DNA of 16,017 nt, taken from NCBI GenBank assembly GCA_019414725.1, contig DXLM01000069.1:1-16017 (forward strand), in the 5' to 3' direction. The position numbers and the translations under genes are program-made. The notes beneath the pieces are model-generated. The model ran no database searches. It saw only the letters and a program-made list of their open reading frames with translations, and was not told the DNA's origin. Every line of letters begins with the position of its first letter. Position 1 is the stretch's first letter. The DNA is from Bacteroides sp. Its GTDB lineage: Bacteria; Bacteroidota; Bacteroidia; Bacteroidales; Bacteroidaceae. This document shows, in pieces, positions 7,686 to 15,739 of the stretch.

Positions 7686-7693
7686 CAAAGGTA
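7686..7693 (-). promoter_or_regulatory. Promoter -7 element for the btuB-btuF transcript
   Basis: On the minus strand the bases read TACCTTTG, a match to TAnnTTTG, placed just upstream of the riboswitch so that transcription would begin near 7680. No good -33 TTG lies at the expected distance. Confidence 0.55.
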
Positions 7694-7861
7694 GGGTTTT
7701 ATTTTAAAATCTTTTGGGATTCTGAAAATAAAAGAAACATTTTGTGATGTTTGATACTGATTTATAGGCTTCTTAATATATAAGGAAGGGACAACTAAGG
7801 ACGAATGGGCATTTTCTTTGGCAGGATGAGAGGCTTGTTTCCGGTTTTAAATCCATAACTA

Positions 7862-7905
7862 CTATTAATAGGTATTGACTGCTATTGGAAATAGTTCTAT
7901 CTTTG
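7862..7905 (+). promoter_or_regulatory. Promoter (-33 and -7) with overlapping repeats for the histidine-rich gene and second receptor
   Basis: TTG at 7875-7877 and TATCTTTG at 7898-7905 are separated by 20 bp, an excellent Bacteroides promoter. Two dyads flank the -33 box: CTATTAATAG at 7862-7871 and CTATT-gga-AATAG at 7882-7894, with their starts 20 bp apart. These could be an operator for a repressor, perhaps metal-responsive; that is a guess. The start codon at 7917 lies only 11 bases past the -7 element, so the mRNA leader would be very short. Confidence 0.65.
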
Positions 7906-7916
7906 CTCCCGTTACG

Positions 7917-8255
7917 ATGAAGAAGCATTTGATTCATATTCTAAAGCTTTTCCTTCCACTGATATTTATTGCCTATTTGGGAGGTATTACCCTTTTTACT
8001 CACTCGCATGTGGTAAATGGGGTGATTATCGTACACTCGCATCCGTTTAAAGGGGAGCATCAACATACGGAAGTGGAATTGGAAACTATCTTTTTCCTTT
8101 CTTCTTTTGCTGCTTCCGGTAGTTTGTTCACTCCGTCTTCCACAACGGTCTTTTGGGCATTGCTGTGTTTGCTGGCTGTGCCGGCTGTAGAACGCATCAA
8201 ACTGATACGAACCGGTTGTGGCATGTATTTGCGTGCGCCTCCCGCTGTTTGTTAA
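7917..8255 (+). CDS. Small membrane protein with histidine-rich loop, function unknown
   Basis: A 112-residue protein from the ATG at 7917. An upstream ATG at 7875 lies before the -7 element and is not used. A first hydrophobic segment (about residues 8-27) is followed by a loop with six histidines in 22 residues: H29, H31, H40, H42, H48 and H50 (THSH, HSHPFKGEHQHT). A second hydrophobic segment covers about residues 57-92. A His-rich loop between two membrane segments suggests binding of a transition metal at the membrane surface. I do not recognise a named family. The gene is followed after 108 bases, with no clear promoter or terminator, by a TonB-dependent receptor, so the two are probably cotranscribed and may act on the same metal or metal complex. 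Confidence 0.7.
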   Translation: MKKHLIHILKLFLPLIFIAYLGGITLFTHSHVVNGVIIVHSHPFKGEHQHTEVELETIFFLSSFAASGSLFTPSSTTVFWALLCLLAVPAVERIKLIRTGCGMYLRAPPAVC

Positions 8256-8363
8256 ATAGTATATTTTTATGTTGGTGGAGTGATTTTCCGTTACATTATC
8301 TGTTTGCGGATTCATTCTTCTGACTGCTATCCTTTTATTTATTAATAAACAGAATAACAACAC

Positions 8364-10667
8364 ATGAAGAAATATATATTTTTCTTGATGGGAGCAGTGT
8401 GTTTTCTACTCTCATCATCGGCTGTGCACGCCAATGAATTGAATAAGTCCGATGCCAATATCATAGGTCATGTATTGGATAAGAATACGGAAGAGCATCT
8501 TTCTTTTATCAGCGTATCGCTGAAAGGAACTACCATAGGAACTATGACTGACGCCAGTGGACACTATTTCCTTAAAAATCTGCCTGAAGGAGAATTTACC
8601 ATGGAGGTAAGTGCTGTCGGTTACAAGACGGTCAGCCGGAAAGTAACTTTAAGAAAAGGGAAAACTTTGGAGGAGAACTTCGAGATAGAAGAGGATTTGA
8701 TAGCATTGGACGGAGTGGTGGTGTCTGCCAATCGTAGTGAGACCACCCGCCGCATGGCACCTACGTTGGTTAATGTGATGGATGTGAAAGTGTTTGAGAA
8801 CACTAATTCCTCCACCTTGTCGCAAGGACTGAATTTTCAGCCCGGAGTGCGGGTCGAGAATAATTGTCAGAACTGTGGTTTCCAGCAAGTACGTATCAAT
8901 GGGTTGGATGGCCCTTATACGCAGATATTGATTGACTCGCGTCCTATATTCAGTGCCTTGGCCGGTGTATATGGATTGGAACAGATACCTGCCAATATGA
9001 TTGAGCGTGTAGAGGTGATGCGCGGAGGAGGTTCGGCTTTGTTCGGTTCTTCAGCCATTGCGGGAACCATTAATATAATCACCAAGGAGCCTGTACGGAA
9101 CTCAGGGCAGTTGACACATACTCTGACAGGCATAGGCGGTACTTCTTCTTGGGATAATAATACGACACTGAATGCTTCGTTAGTGACTGATAATCATAAG
9201 GCAGGATTGTATATTTTTGGACAGAACAGAGAAAGAAGCGGTTATGACAATGATGGCGATGGCTACACCGAATTGCCAAAACTGAAAAATCAGACAGTCG
9301 GTTTTCGTTCTTTTATCAAAACAAGTACATATTCAAAACTGACTTTTGAATATCATCATCTCAGTGAGTTCCGTCGTGGCGGGAATAAACTGAACCGACC
9401 TCCCCATGAAGCGGATATAGCCGAACAATTGCAGCATACTATCAATAGCGGGGGAGCAAAATTTGATTATTTCTCTCCGGATGAGAAACAGCGGCTGAGT
9501 GTATATGCTTCTGCACAGCATACAGGACGCGACAGTTATTATGGTGGAGGACAAGATGTGAATGCGTATGGCGCGACCACGGATTTTACCTGGGTCACAG
9601 GATCGCAGTATATCTATAGTTTTGATAAATGTTTCTTTATGCCTGCCGATTTTACCGGAGGACTGGAATATAATCAGGATAACTTGACGGATGATATGTG
9701 GGGGTATAACCGTTATACCAAACAAGAAGTCCGTATAGCCAGTGCATTTTTCCAGAATGAATGGAAGAACAAGCAGTGGAGCTTTTTACTTGGAGGGCGT
9801 TTGGATAAACATAATATGGTGGATCATGTAATCTTCAGTCCGCGTGCTAATCTTCGTTACAATCCGACCGAAAATATGAACCTGCGTGCCAGCTATTCTT
9901 TCGGATTCCGTGCACCTCAGGCCTTTGATGAAGATTTGCATATAGAAAATGTAGGTGGAACTGTGTCTATGATTGAACTGGCAAAAGACTTGACAGAAGA
10001 AAAATCACAAAGTCTGAGTATATCGGGAGATTTGTATCATCGTTGGGGAGATTTTCAGGGAAACTTGCTTATAGAAGGTTTTTATACTTCGCTTTCAGAC
10101 GTATTTGCCTTACGTCAGAAAGGAGAGCGTGACGGTATTATTATCAATGAACGGTATAACGAGAAAGGAGCTAAGGTATATGGTTTGACTTTGGAAGGAA
10201 AGATTGCTTACCGTTCCTTACTTCAATTGCAGGCCGGCGTTACCATGCAGAAGGCCGAATACAAGCAGGCACGTGCATGGAGTGATGATGAAACGGTTCC
10301 GATGGAGAAAAAAATGTTCCGTACTCCGAATACTTATGGATATTTCACTTTGTCATACAACCCTTTCGTACCGATGACTATTGCATTATCCGGTACTTAT
10401 ACCGGTAGTATGATGGTAGAACATAAAGCAGGTTTTATTGATAAGGACATTGCTGTGAATACACCTGATTTCTTTGAATTGAATCTGAAAGCCGGTTATG
10501 ATTTCAATTTGTATAAAGGCATAACCATGCAGGTCAATGCTGGAGTACATAATATCTTTAATGCGTATCAAAGTGACTTTGACCGGGGGGCAAAACGTGA
10601 CTCCGGTTATATTTATGGACCGGGTATGCCGCGTTCTTACTTTGCCGGAGTGAAATTGAGTTTTTAA
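8364..10667 (+). CDS. TonB-dependent outer-membrane receptor, substrate unknown (possibly a metal or metal complex)
   Basis: A 767-residue receptor. The signal peptide spans about residues 1-23 (AVHA). A carboxypeptidase-regulatory-like domain follows at about 32-110 (IIGHVLDKNTEEHLSFISV, GYKTVSRKV), then a TonB-box-like GVVVSANR at 117-124 and a plug to about residue 245 (RVEVMRGGGSALFGSSAIAG, INIITKEP). The barrel ends in SYFAGVKLSF, with the terminal Phe typical of outer-membrane barrels. The plug carries C168 and C171 in NNCQNCGFQQ, and an early barrel loop has an acidic DNDGDG motif (295-300) like calcium-binding loops. It would often be auto-annotated as BtuB or a colicin I receptor, but no cobalamin riboswitch precedes it. 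Its partner is the histidine-rich membrane protein just upstream, which makes iron, zinc, copper or a chelate a better guess. Confidence 0.85.
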   Translation: MKKYIFFLMGAVCFLLSSSAVHANELNKSDANIIGHVLDKNTEEHLSFISVSLKGTTIGTMTDASGHYFLKNLPEGEFTMEVSAVGYKTVSRKVTLRKGKTLEENFEIEEDLIALDGVVVSANRSETTRRMAPTLVNVMDVKVFENTNSSTLSQGLNFQPGVRVENNCQNCGFQQVRINGLDGPYTQILIDSRPIFSALAGVYGLEQIPANMIERVEVMRGGGSALFGSSAIAGTINIITKEPVRNSGQLTHTLTGIGGTSSWDNNTTLNASLVTDNHKAGLYIFGQNRERSGYDNDGDGYTELPKLKNQTVGFRSFIKTSTYSKLTFEYHHLSEFRRGGNKLNRPPHEADIAEQLQHTINSGGAKFDYFSPDEKQRLSVYASAQHTGRDSYYGGGQDVNAYGATTDFTWVTGSQYIYSFDKCFFMPADFTGGLEYNQDNLTDDMWGYNRYTKQEVRIASAFFQNEWKNKQWSFLLGGRLDKHNMVDHVIFSPRANLRYNPTENMNLRASYSFGFRAPQAFDEDLHIENVGGTVSMIELAKDLTEEKSQSLSISGDLYHRWGDFQGNLLIEGFYTSLSDVFALRQKGERDGIIINERYNEKGAKVYGLTLEGKIAYRSLLQLQAGVTMQKAEYKQARAWSDDETVPMEKKMFRTPNTYGYFTLSYNPFVPMTIALSGTYTGSMMVEHKAGFIDKDIAVNTPDFFELNLKAGYDFNLYKGITMQVNAGVHNIFNAYQSDFDRGAKRDSGYIYGPGMPRSYFAGVKLSF

Positions 10668-10679
10668 TTTGTATATATT

Positions 10680-10719
10680 ATTGCCGGGAGAGGAGCGCTG
10701 TCCGCCCTCTCCCGGCAAT
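10680..10719 (+). terminator. Strong hairpin terminator after the second TonB receptor
   Basis: A perfect 14-bp stem (10680-10693 with 10706-10719; core TTGCCGGGAGAGG) closes a 12-base loop, starting 12 bases after the stop codon. The 3' T-run is short (TTT), but the GC-rich stem is convincing. Confidence 0.75.
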
Positions 10720-10733
10720 TTGCGTCATAGAAT

Positions 10734-10769
10734 AAATAACCTGTTATAGGACTTTCGAACAGGTTATTT
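10734..10769 (+). terminator. Second hairpin in the same intergenic region
   Basis: AAATAACCTGTT at 10734-10745 pairs perfectly with 10758-10769, with a 12-base loop, followed by T. It may be a back-up terminator for the receptor operon. Its 3' arm shares bases with the next inverted repeat, so the two structures are mutually exclusive in RNA. Confidence 0.6.
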
Positions 10770-10820
10770 TAGATAATAATTCTTTTGATACTCTTTATTT
10801 AGAATAATTATCTAAAATAA
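10764..10820. repeat. AT-rich 20-bp inverted repeat upstream of the metF promoter
   Basis: The arm 10764-10783 (TTATTTTAGATAATAATTCT) matches the reverse complement of 10801-10820 at 19 of 20 positions, with a 17-bp spacer. It ends 10 bp before the -33 TTG of the metF promoter. It could be an operator (the GATAAT/ATTATC halves are vaguely Fur-like) or a transcript-end structure. No binding protein can be named from this window. Confidence 0.6.
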
Positions 10821-10828
10821 AATGATTT

Positions 10829-10860
10829 ATTGGATGTAAAATCTGCTATTCCTATCTTTG
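10829..10860 (+). promoter_or_regulatory. Promoter of metF
   Basis: TTG at 10830-10832 and TATCTTTG at 10853-10860 are separated by 20 bp, matching the Bacteroides -33/-7 consensus. The leader to the ATG at 10964 would be about 95 AT-rich bases. I see no riboswitch motif in it. Confidence 0.7.
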
Positions 10861-10963
10861 TGAAGAAATAAATCTGAAATGTGATTAATATAAAGATAAA
10901 TCTTCTATATAGCTGTCTGTTATATGGATTTATCGGAATTAATAAGTAAAAAGGTCAAAAAAG

Positions 10964-11917
10964 ATGGGTATTGCTGAGTTGATAAATAAGGAAAAGAAAA
11001 CAGCATTTTCTTTCGAGGTTCTTCCACCGTTGAAAGGTACTGGAATTGAAAAACTATATGCTACAATAGATACATTACGGGAGTTTGATCCTCTTTATGT
11101 CAATATTACCACTCATCGCAGCGAATATGTGTATCGCGAGTTGGGGGGTGGCTTATATGAACGTAATCGTTATCGGCGGCGTCCGGGTACGGTAGCGGTG
11201 GCTGCGGCTATACATAATAAATATGATATTACTGTTGTACCGCATATTTTGTGCAGTGGTTTCTCGCGTGAAGATACGGAATATATATTGCTTGATTTGC
11301 AATTCTTAGGTATTACTAATCTGTTGGTACTCCGGGGTGACAAGGCAAAAGATGAATCTTCTTTTGTTCCCGAGAAAGATGGTTATGCCCATGCTTTGGA
11401 GTTGGAAGAGCAGATCAATGCTTTTAATGAAGGCAAATTTATTGATGGAACGCCGATTCAGGCTCCTTTAACTCCTTTTCGTTATGGGGTGGCAGGCTAT
11501 CCGGAGAAGCATGAGGAATCTCCCAACATGGAACAAGATTTATATTGGTTAAAAAAGAAAGTGGAAGCCGGAGCCGATTATGTAGTGACACAAATGTTTT
11601 ATGATAACCGAAAATACGTTGACTTTGTGGAGCGTGCAAGAAAAGAGGGGATTAATGTTCCTATCGTACCGGGCATCAAACCTTTTTCCAAGCTATCACA
11701 ACTCAGTGTTATTCCTAAAACATTCAATGTGGATTTACCACAGGAATTGGTTGTGGAAGCAATGAAATGCAAGGATGATAAAGAAGCGCGTGCATTAGGC
11801 ATAGAGTGGTGTATCAATCAATGCCGGGAGCTGATAGCATATGGGGTTCCGGGGATACATTTTTATACAGTGGGTGCGGTGGATAATGTGAAAGAGGTGG
11901 CGACAGCTGTTTATTGA
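10964..11917 (+). CDS. metF: 5,10-methylenetetrahydrofolate reductase
   Basis: A cytoplasmic flavoprotein that reduces 5,10-methylene-THF to 5-methyl-THF, the methyl donor for methionine synthase. The 317 residues fit the bacterial MetF TIM barrel (E. coli MetF is 296). Visible family residues are E18 in FSFEVLPP (the proton-donor Glu of the family), LRGD at 123-126 with D126 near the flavin, the GYPEKH segment at 178-183, and TQMFYD at 209-214. The C-terminus has the usual PGIHFYTV motif. The start follows AAAAAAG; there is no alternative in-frame ATG close by. The gene stands alone between its own promoter and a bidirectional terminator. It connects to the cobalamin theme because 5-methyl-THF is used by the B12-dependent methionine synthase MetH, although no cobalamin riboswitch controls metF itself. 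Confidence 0.95.
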   Translation: MGIAELINKEKKTAFSFEVLPPLKGTGIEKLYATIDTLREFDPLYVNITTHRSEYVYRELGGGLYERNRYRRRPGTVAVAAAIHNKYDITVVPHILCSGFSREDTEYILLDLQFLGITNLLVLRGDKAKDESSFVPEKDGYAHALELEEQINAFNEGKFIDGTPIQAPLTPFRYGVAGYPEKHEESPNMEQDLYWLKKKVEAGADYVVTQMFYDNRKYVDFVERARKEGINVPIVPGIKPFSKLSQLSVIPKTFNVDLPQELVVEAMKCKDDKEARALGIEWCINQCRELIAYGVPGIHFYTVGAVDNVKEVATAVY

Positions 11918-11953
11918 TAGTCTTTAATGGAAATGTTTCTGTCAGGTCATTTA

Positions 11954-11989
11954 TTGCTCCGTATCTTAACGGTTTAAGATGCGGAGCAA
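11954..11989. terminator. Bidirectional terminator between metF and nrdB
   Basis: A 16-bp stem with one T-G pair (TTGCTCCGTATCTTAA at 11954-11969 with 11974-11989) closes a CGGT tetraloop. It lies 37 bases after the metF stop and 19 bases after the end of nrdB on the other strand, with an AT-rich flank on the metF side. It is placed to stop both convergent transcripts. Confidence 0.85.
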
Positions 11990-12007
11990 AATTATTTTGT
12001 AAATGGG

Positions 12008-13057
12008 TTATAAGTCATCTTCCAAAGCTGTGCTTTTGGCATAAGCCGTACTCTTTGCTTCAAAAAAATCAGTCTTTACCATATTGGCATTGGAATATTG
12101 AGATACCCAGTGCATGCTTTCCGGCTCTTTATGGTTTTCTTCGTACAGAGGGCCAAAACCTAAACTACTCCAACGGAGATTGCCTAAATATTGAATATAA
12201 TCTTCTATCATTTTCCGGTTGAGTCCCTGTATATTGTCTCCTATTACATATTGTCCCCATTCTATTTCCTGCTTGACCCCCTCACGCATCATGTATTCAT
12301 ATATTTTTACTTTATCGGGAGTGAATAAATCCGGTTTCTCTTTCTTTAATTCCAGAATAATGTTGCGGAATAACCACAGATGCGTGTTTTCATCTCGATT
12401 GATATATCGGATTTCTTGTGCGGAACCTGACATTTTTCCATTACGGCTCAAGTTATAGAAAAACATGAATCCGCTATAGAAATAGATTCCTTCCAATATA
12501 TAGTTGGCGATAAGGGTTTTCATCAATGTGAATCCATCCTGACTTTCCTGGAATTCGTTATAGCAATTGCCTATAAAGGTATTTCTTTTCAGCAGGTGTC
12601 CGTCTGTCTTCCATTGGTAAAGGATCTCGTTACGCTTTTCGGGGCTACAGATAGAATCCAGCATGTAACTGTAGCTTTGGCTGTGTACACATTCCTGAAA
12701 GGCTTGGATATGGAGGCATAGATTAACTTCATTGGCTGTGATGTATTCGCTGATGGTGGGCAGATTATTGCTTTGTAAAGAATCAAGGAACACTAAAAAA
12801 CTCAGGATTTTATCATAGGCGGTGCGTTCTGCCTGGTCCAGGTGAGGATAATCCTTGGTGTCTTGGGTGAGATTGATTTCTTCGGGAATCCAAAAATTAT
12901 TCATGGCCTGACGATACCAGTCACTAACCCATTTGTAGCGCATATTATTGAAATCATTCAAATTGGTGGTGTTTCCTCCAATCATTCTTCTGTGACGGAG
13001 GTCGGTATCTCCCTCAGGATTGAAAAGGGCATTCTTTTTTAATTTTATTGTATTCAT
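12008..13057 (-). CDS. nrdB: Class I ribonucleotide reductase small (radical-generating) subunit
   Basis: The 349-residue beta subunit houses a dinuclear metal site and, when complete, a tyrosyl radical needed to start ribonucleotide reduction in NrdA. All expected ligands are visible: D92 (FLDSLQSN), E122 and H125 (ECVHSQSY), E189 (LEGIYFY), and E223 and H226 (RDENTH). Y129 stands four residues after H125, where the radical tyrosine of class Ia enzymes sits, so this is the Tyr type rather than a Phe-bearing class Ic protein. The C-terminus contains a small repeat (EAKSTAYAKSTALEDDL); such tails dock onto NrdA. It follows nrdA on the same strand after 162 bases, with a large hairpin between, and no promoter was found in the gap, so it should fall under the same cobalamin riboswitch. 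Confidence 0.95.
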   Translation of the reverse strand: MNTIKLKKNALFNPEGDTDLRHRRMIGGNTTNLNDFNNMRYKWVSDWYRQAMNNFWIPEEINLTQDTKDYPHLDQAERTAYDKILSFLVFLDSLQSNNLPTISEYITANEVNLCLHIQAFQECVHSQSYSYMLDSICSPEKRNEILYQWKTDGHLLKRNTFIGNCYNEFQESQDGFTLMKTLIANYILEGIYFYSGFMFFYNLSRNGKMSGSAQEIRYINRDENTHLWLFRNIILELKKEKPDLFTPDKVKIYEYMMREGVKQEIEWGQYVIGDNIQGLNRKMIEDYIQYLGNLRWSSLGFGPLYEENHKEPESMHWVSQYSNANMVKTDFFEAKSTAYAKSTALEDDL

Positions 13058-13135
13058 GATTTATTGTTGTTTTATATTCTGTCTTCTTGTTTTACTGCTA
13101 ACTCAAGGCTGTATATTAAAAATAAATTTGTTATT

Positions 13136-13178
13136 CATTTCTTGTAGGGGCGCAAGCATGGTGCCCCTACAAGAAATG
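13136..13178. repeat. Perfect 16-bp inverted repeat between nrdA and nrdB
   Basis: CATTTCTTGTAGGGGC at 13136-13151 is perfectly complementary to 13163-13178, with an 11-base loop. It lies 41 bases after the nrdA stop. On the minus strand it is followed by an AT-rich stretch but no clean T-run. It may be an attenuator or mRNA-processing structure setting the nrdA:nrdB ratio, or a dispersed intergenic palindrome (GTAGGGGC-type repeats occur in many genomes). Confidence 0.75.
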
Positions 13179-13219
13179 TTTTAGCATGACAATTCAGTAC
13201 TGGAGTGTTTACGAAAAGA

Positions 13220-15739
13220 TCAGGAAGCACAGCTTTCACATTCTTCTACTTCCAATGATTTGCTGCGGACATAATATACTGTTTTTACGCCACATTCCCA
13301 TGCCAGCAAATACAGGTTTAATACTTGTCTCAGGGTAAATTCATTGGTAATGTATAGATTCAGACTTTGCGCCTGGTCTATATGTAACTGCCGGATCCCT
13401 GCGGCACGGATACTCCATGTCTGATCTGTCAGATAAGCACTTTTATATATCCAATAGGTCTTATCGGACAATGCCGGTGCAACACGTGGCAGCATGGCTC
13501 CTTTCTTTTCTTCCAAGAAGAAACGTTTCATTACCGGATCTGTTCCGGCAGTGGTTCCGGCAATGATACTGGTGCTGCTGGTGGGGGCAATGGCAAGAAG
13601 ATAGGCGTTTCTCATTCCTTGTGTGGAAACCTTTACAGCCAATGCTTTCCATTCTGGCGAATTGTAACCCCGTTTTATAAAATAAGCTCCGGTCTGCCAG
13701 TCGCTGCCTTCAAAATAATGATAGGCCCCTTTTTCTTTTGCCAGTTCGCTACTTGCTGCTATGGCAGCATAGTTGATACGTTCGAAAACTTTATCCATAA
13801 AACTGAGATGTTCCTCGCTTTCCCAACGAATGCCGCGAACAGCAAGAGCATGATGATAGCCGCTGACTCCCAAGCCGATACTGCGGTAGCGATGATTGGT
13901 AATCTGAGCAAAAGGAATCGGATAAAAGTTCAGTTCAATCACATTATCCAATGCCCGTACTACAGTTGCCACCTTTTCTTTCATTTGTTTTTCATCCTCC
14001 AAGGGCAAATGTCCTAATGAAAGGCTGGCAAGATTACATACCACAAAGTCTCCGGGCCGGATTGTTTTGACTACCACTGTATCACCATCTTCCGTACATA
14101 TCTCTGTAGAAACTGTTTCAATGGAGGACATGTTTTGTGCTATTTCCGTGCAAAGATTGGAGCAATAAATGATTCCCCGGTGCGCATTGGGATTGGCACG
14201 GTTCACGGTGTCACGATTGAATGTAAAGGGAGTACCTGTTTCTACAGCCGAACGCAGTATCAGTCTGACGATATCTTTGATGCTCATGCTGCGCTTGGAG
14301 AGTCGGGAGTCATTTACGCAATCCATGTATCTTTGTTCCCATTCCTCTCCGTAGTAGTCTTCCAGACAGTATCCTTTGACGGTCATTATTTCATTGGGGC
14401 AGAATAAATGCCATTGCTGGTTTAAATCCCGTTTCGCCATACGCCAGAATAAGTCCGGATAGCATACGGCGGGGAAGATGTCGTGCGCTTTCATCCGGTC
14501 ATCTCCATTATTGGTCCGGAGTTGCAGAAACTCAGGCAAGTCTTTGTGCCATACATCCAGATAGACGGCTACGGCTCCCTGACGCATACCTAACTGGTCA
14601 ACGGCTACAGCAGTGTCATTCACCAGTTTCATCCATCGGATTACACCTCCGGCCACACCTTTGAATCCGCGTATGTTTCCACCTGCGGCACGAACTTTGC
14701 CAAAGTACATTCCCATTCCTCCTCCAAATTTGCTTACCATCGCAAAATTGTCTAAGCTGCGGTAAATGCCTTCCAGACTATCGGGCACTGTATCAATGAA
14801 GCAACTGGATAACTGGTGATAAGGTTTTCGGGCATTTGCCAGGGTAGGAGTGGCCATTGTGACTTCCAGACGACTTAATATATCATAGAACTTTTTTACC
14901 CATTGCAGTCTGTTCTGTTTTTCGGGCATAGCGAGATGAAGGGCAATCCCTAAATACATTTCCTGCACAGACTCTATAGGTTCGTGTGAACGGGTACGGA
15001 TCAGATAACGTTTGGCAAGCAGATCCAGTCCTGAATAATTGAAAAGCTTGTCACGTTCGGGACACATGAAGCCGGCTGCCGTTTCTATCTCCTGTGGAGT
15101 ATAGGAGGCCAAGATATAATTACCATACAAGCCCTCGTCGGTGAGGTAGCGTAATTTATCATAAAATGAAAAGATGCCGGCAGCTTCCGCCTGTTCGGTC
15201 AGTTTCTTTGTCAATCGGAAATTCAGCAGACGCGCTGCAATGAATTCCCAGTCGGGAGTTTCTTGTGTTGTCAGTTCTACAGCCGCTTTGACAAGTGCCG
15301 CCAACCGTTCCCCGGATGTCATATCCGGTTTACAGAAACTTGTGAATTTCTCTGCGAGAAAGGTTAGACTATATTCCTTCCCGGAGAAGTCTTTTTGTAT
15401 CTCTTTCAGTATATTTGCTATAGTATCATCACCGGTTCCGGTAATGATTTGACTGAGGACTTTTCTTCTTTCTGTGCGCTGCCAACGGTAAAGTATATAG
15501 TTTTTGGCTTCTGCGTAAAAGCCATGTTCCATCAAGCTACGTTCCACTTCGTCCTGAATGCGTTCTACACTACGATTTGCTTCGTTTTGATGCAGAAATT
15601 GTTCCACTTCATCTACTATGGTGTAGACAGCTTCATCTGTTATTTCTTTTTGGGTACTGATAAAACTTTTCCGTATGGCAACGGCTATTTTTTCCCTGTC
15701 GTAGGATTCTGTTGTCCCATTCCTTTTAATTATTTGCAT
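13220..15739 (-). CDS. nrdA: Class I ribonucleotide reductase large (catalytic) subunit with ATP-cone
   Basis: The 839-residue alpha subunit reduces ribonucleoside diphosphates to deoxy forms using a radical from NrdB. An N-terminal ATP-cone (about residues 2-92, starting QIIKRNGTTESYDREKI) predicts overall regulation by ATP/dATP. The barrel shows the first active-site Cys C313 (QLSSCFID), the thiyl-radical Cys in NLCTE (N528, C530, E532) and the partner Cys C568 (VVCNLAS). The radical-relay tyrosine pair is in GVKTVYYVRS, and the C-terminal CESC (C834, C837) serves re-reduction by thioredoxin or glutaredoxin. These are class I features, not the B12-dependent class II. The start at 15739 lies about 80 bases after the B12 box of a cobalamin riboswitch, implying repression when cobalamin is plentiful. 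nrdB follows in the same orientation. Confidence 0.95.
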   Translation of the reverse strand: MQIIKRNGTTESYDREKIAVAIRKSFISTQKEITDEAVYTIVDEVEQFLHQNEANRSVERIQDEVERSLMEHGFYAEAKNYILYRWQRTERRKVLSQIITGTGDDTIANILKEIQKDFSGKEYSLTFLAEKFTSFCKPDMTSGERLAALVKAAVELTTQETPDWEFIAARLLNFRLTKKLTEQAEAAGIFSFYDKLRYLTDEGLYGNYILASYTPQEIETAAGFMCPERDKLFNYSGLDLLAKRYLIRTRSHEPIESVQEMYLGIALHLAMPEKQNRLQWVKKFYDILSRLEVTMATPTLANARKPYHQLSSCFIDTVPDSLEGIYRSLDNFAMVSKFGGGMGMYFGKVRAAGGNIRGFKGVAGGVIRWMKLVNDTAVAVDQLGMRQGAVAVYLDVWHKDLPEFLQLRTNNGDDRMKAHDIFPAVCYPDLFWRMAKRDLNQQWHLFCPNEIMTVKGYCLEDYYGEEWEQRYMDCVNDSRLSKRSMSIKDIVRLILRSAVETGTPFTFNRDTVNRANPNAHRGIIYCSNLCTEIAQNMSSIETVSTEICTEDGDTVVVKTIRPGDFVVCNLASLSLGHLPLEDEKQMKEKVATVVRALDNVIELNFYPIPFAQITNHRYRSIGLGVSGYHHALAVRGIRWESEEHLSFMDKVFERINYAAIAASSELAKEKGAYHYFEGSDWQTGAYFIKRGYNSPEWKALAVKVSTQGMRNAYLLAIAPTSSTSIIAGTTAGTDPVMKRFFLEEKKGAMLPRVAPALSDKTYWIYKSAYLTDQTWSIRAAGIRQLHIDQAQSLNLYITNEFTLRQVLNLYLLAWECGVKTVYYVRSKSLEVEECESCAS

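Noticed and set aside
7496..7747. An 83-residue open frame on the + strand across the btuB leader
   Set aside because: It is antisense to the cobalamin riboswitch and its promoter, and shows no recognisable protein features.
7875..7916. Longer start for the histidine-rich gene at 7875
   Set aside because: This ATG lies upstream of the consensus -7 element at 7898-7905, so it would not be in the transcript. The ATG at 7917 begins a typical MKKH-type membrane segment.
8364..10667. Calling the second TonB receptor BtuB
   Set aside because: There is no cobalamin riboswitch before it and no corrinoid gene beside it. Plug similarity alone does not define the substrate.
11914..12222. A 102-residue open frame on the + strand after metF
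   Set aside because: It runs through the bidirectional terminator and antisense to nrdB, whose catalytic residues are all intact.
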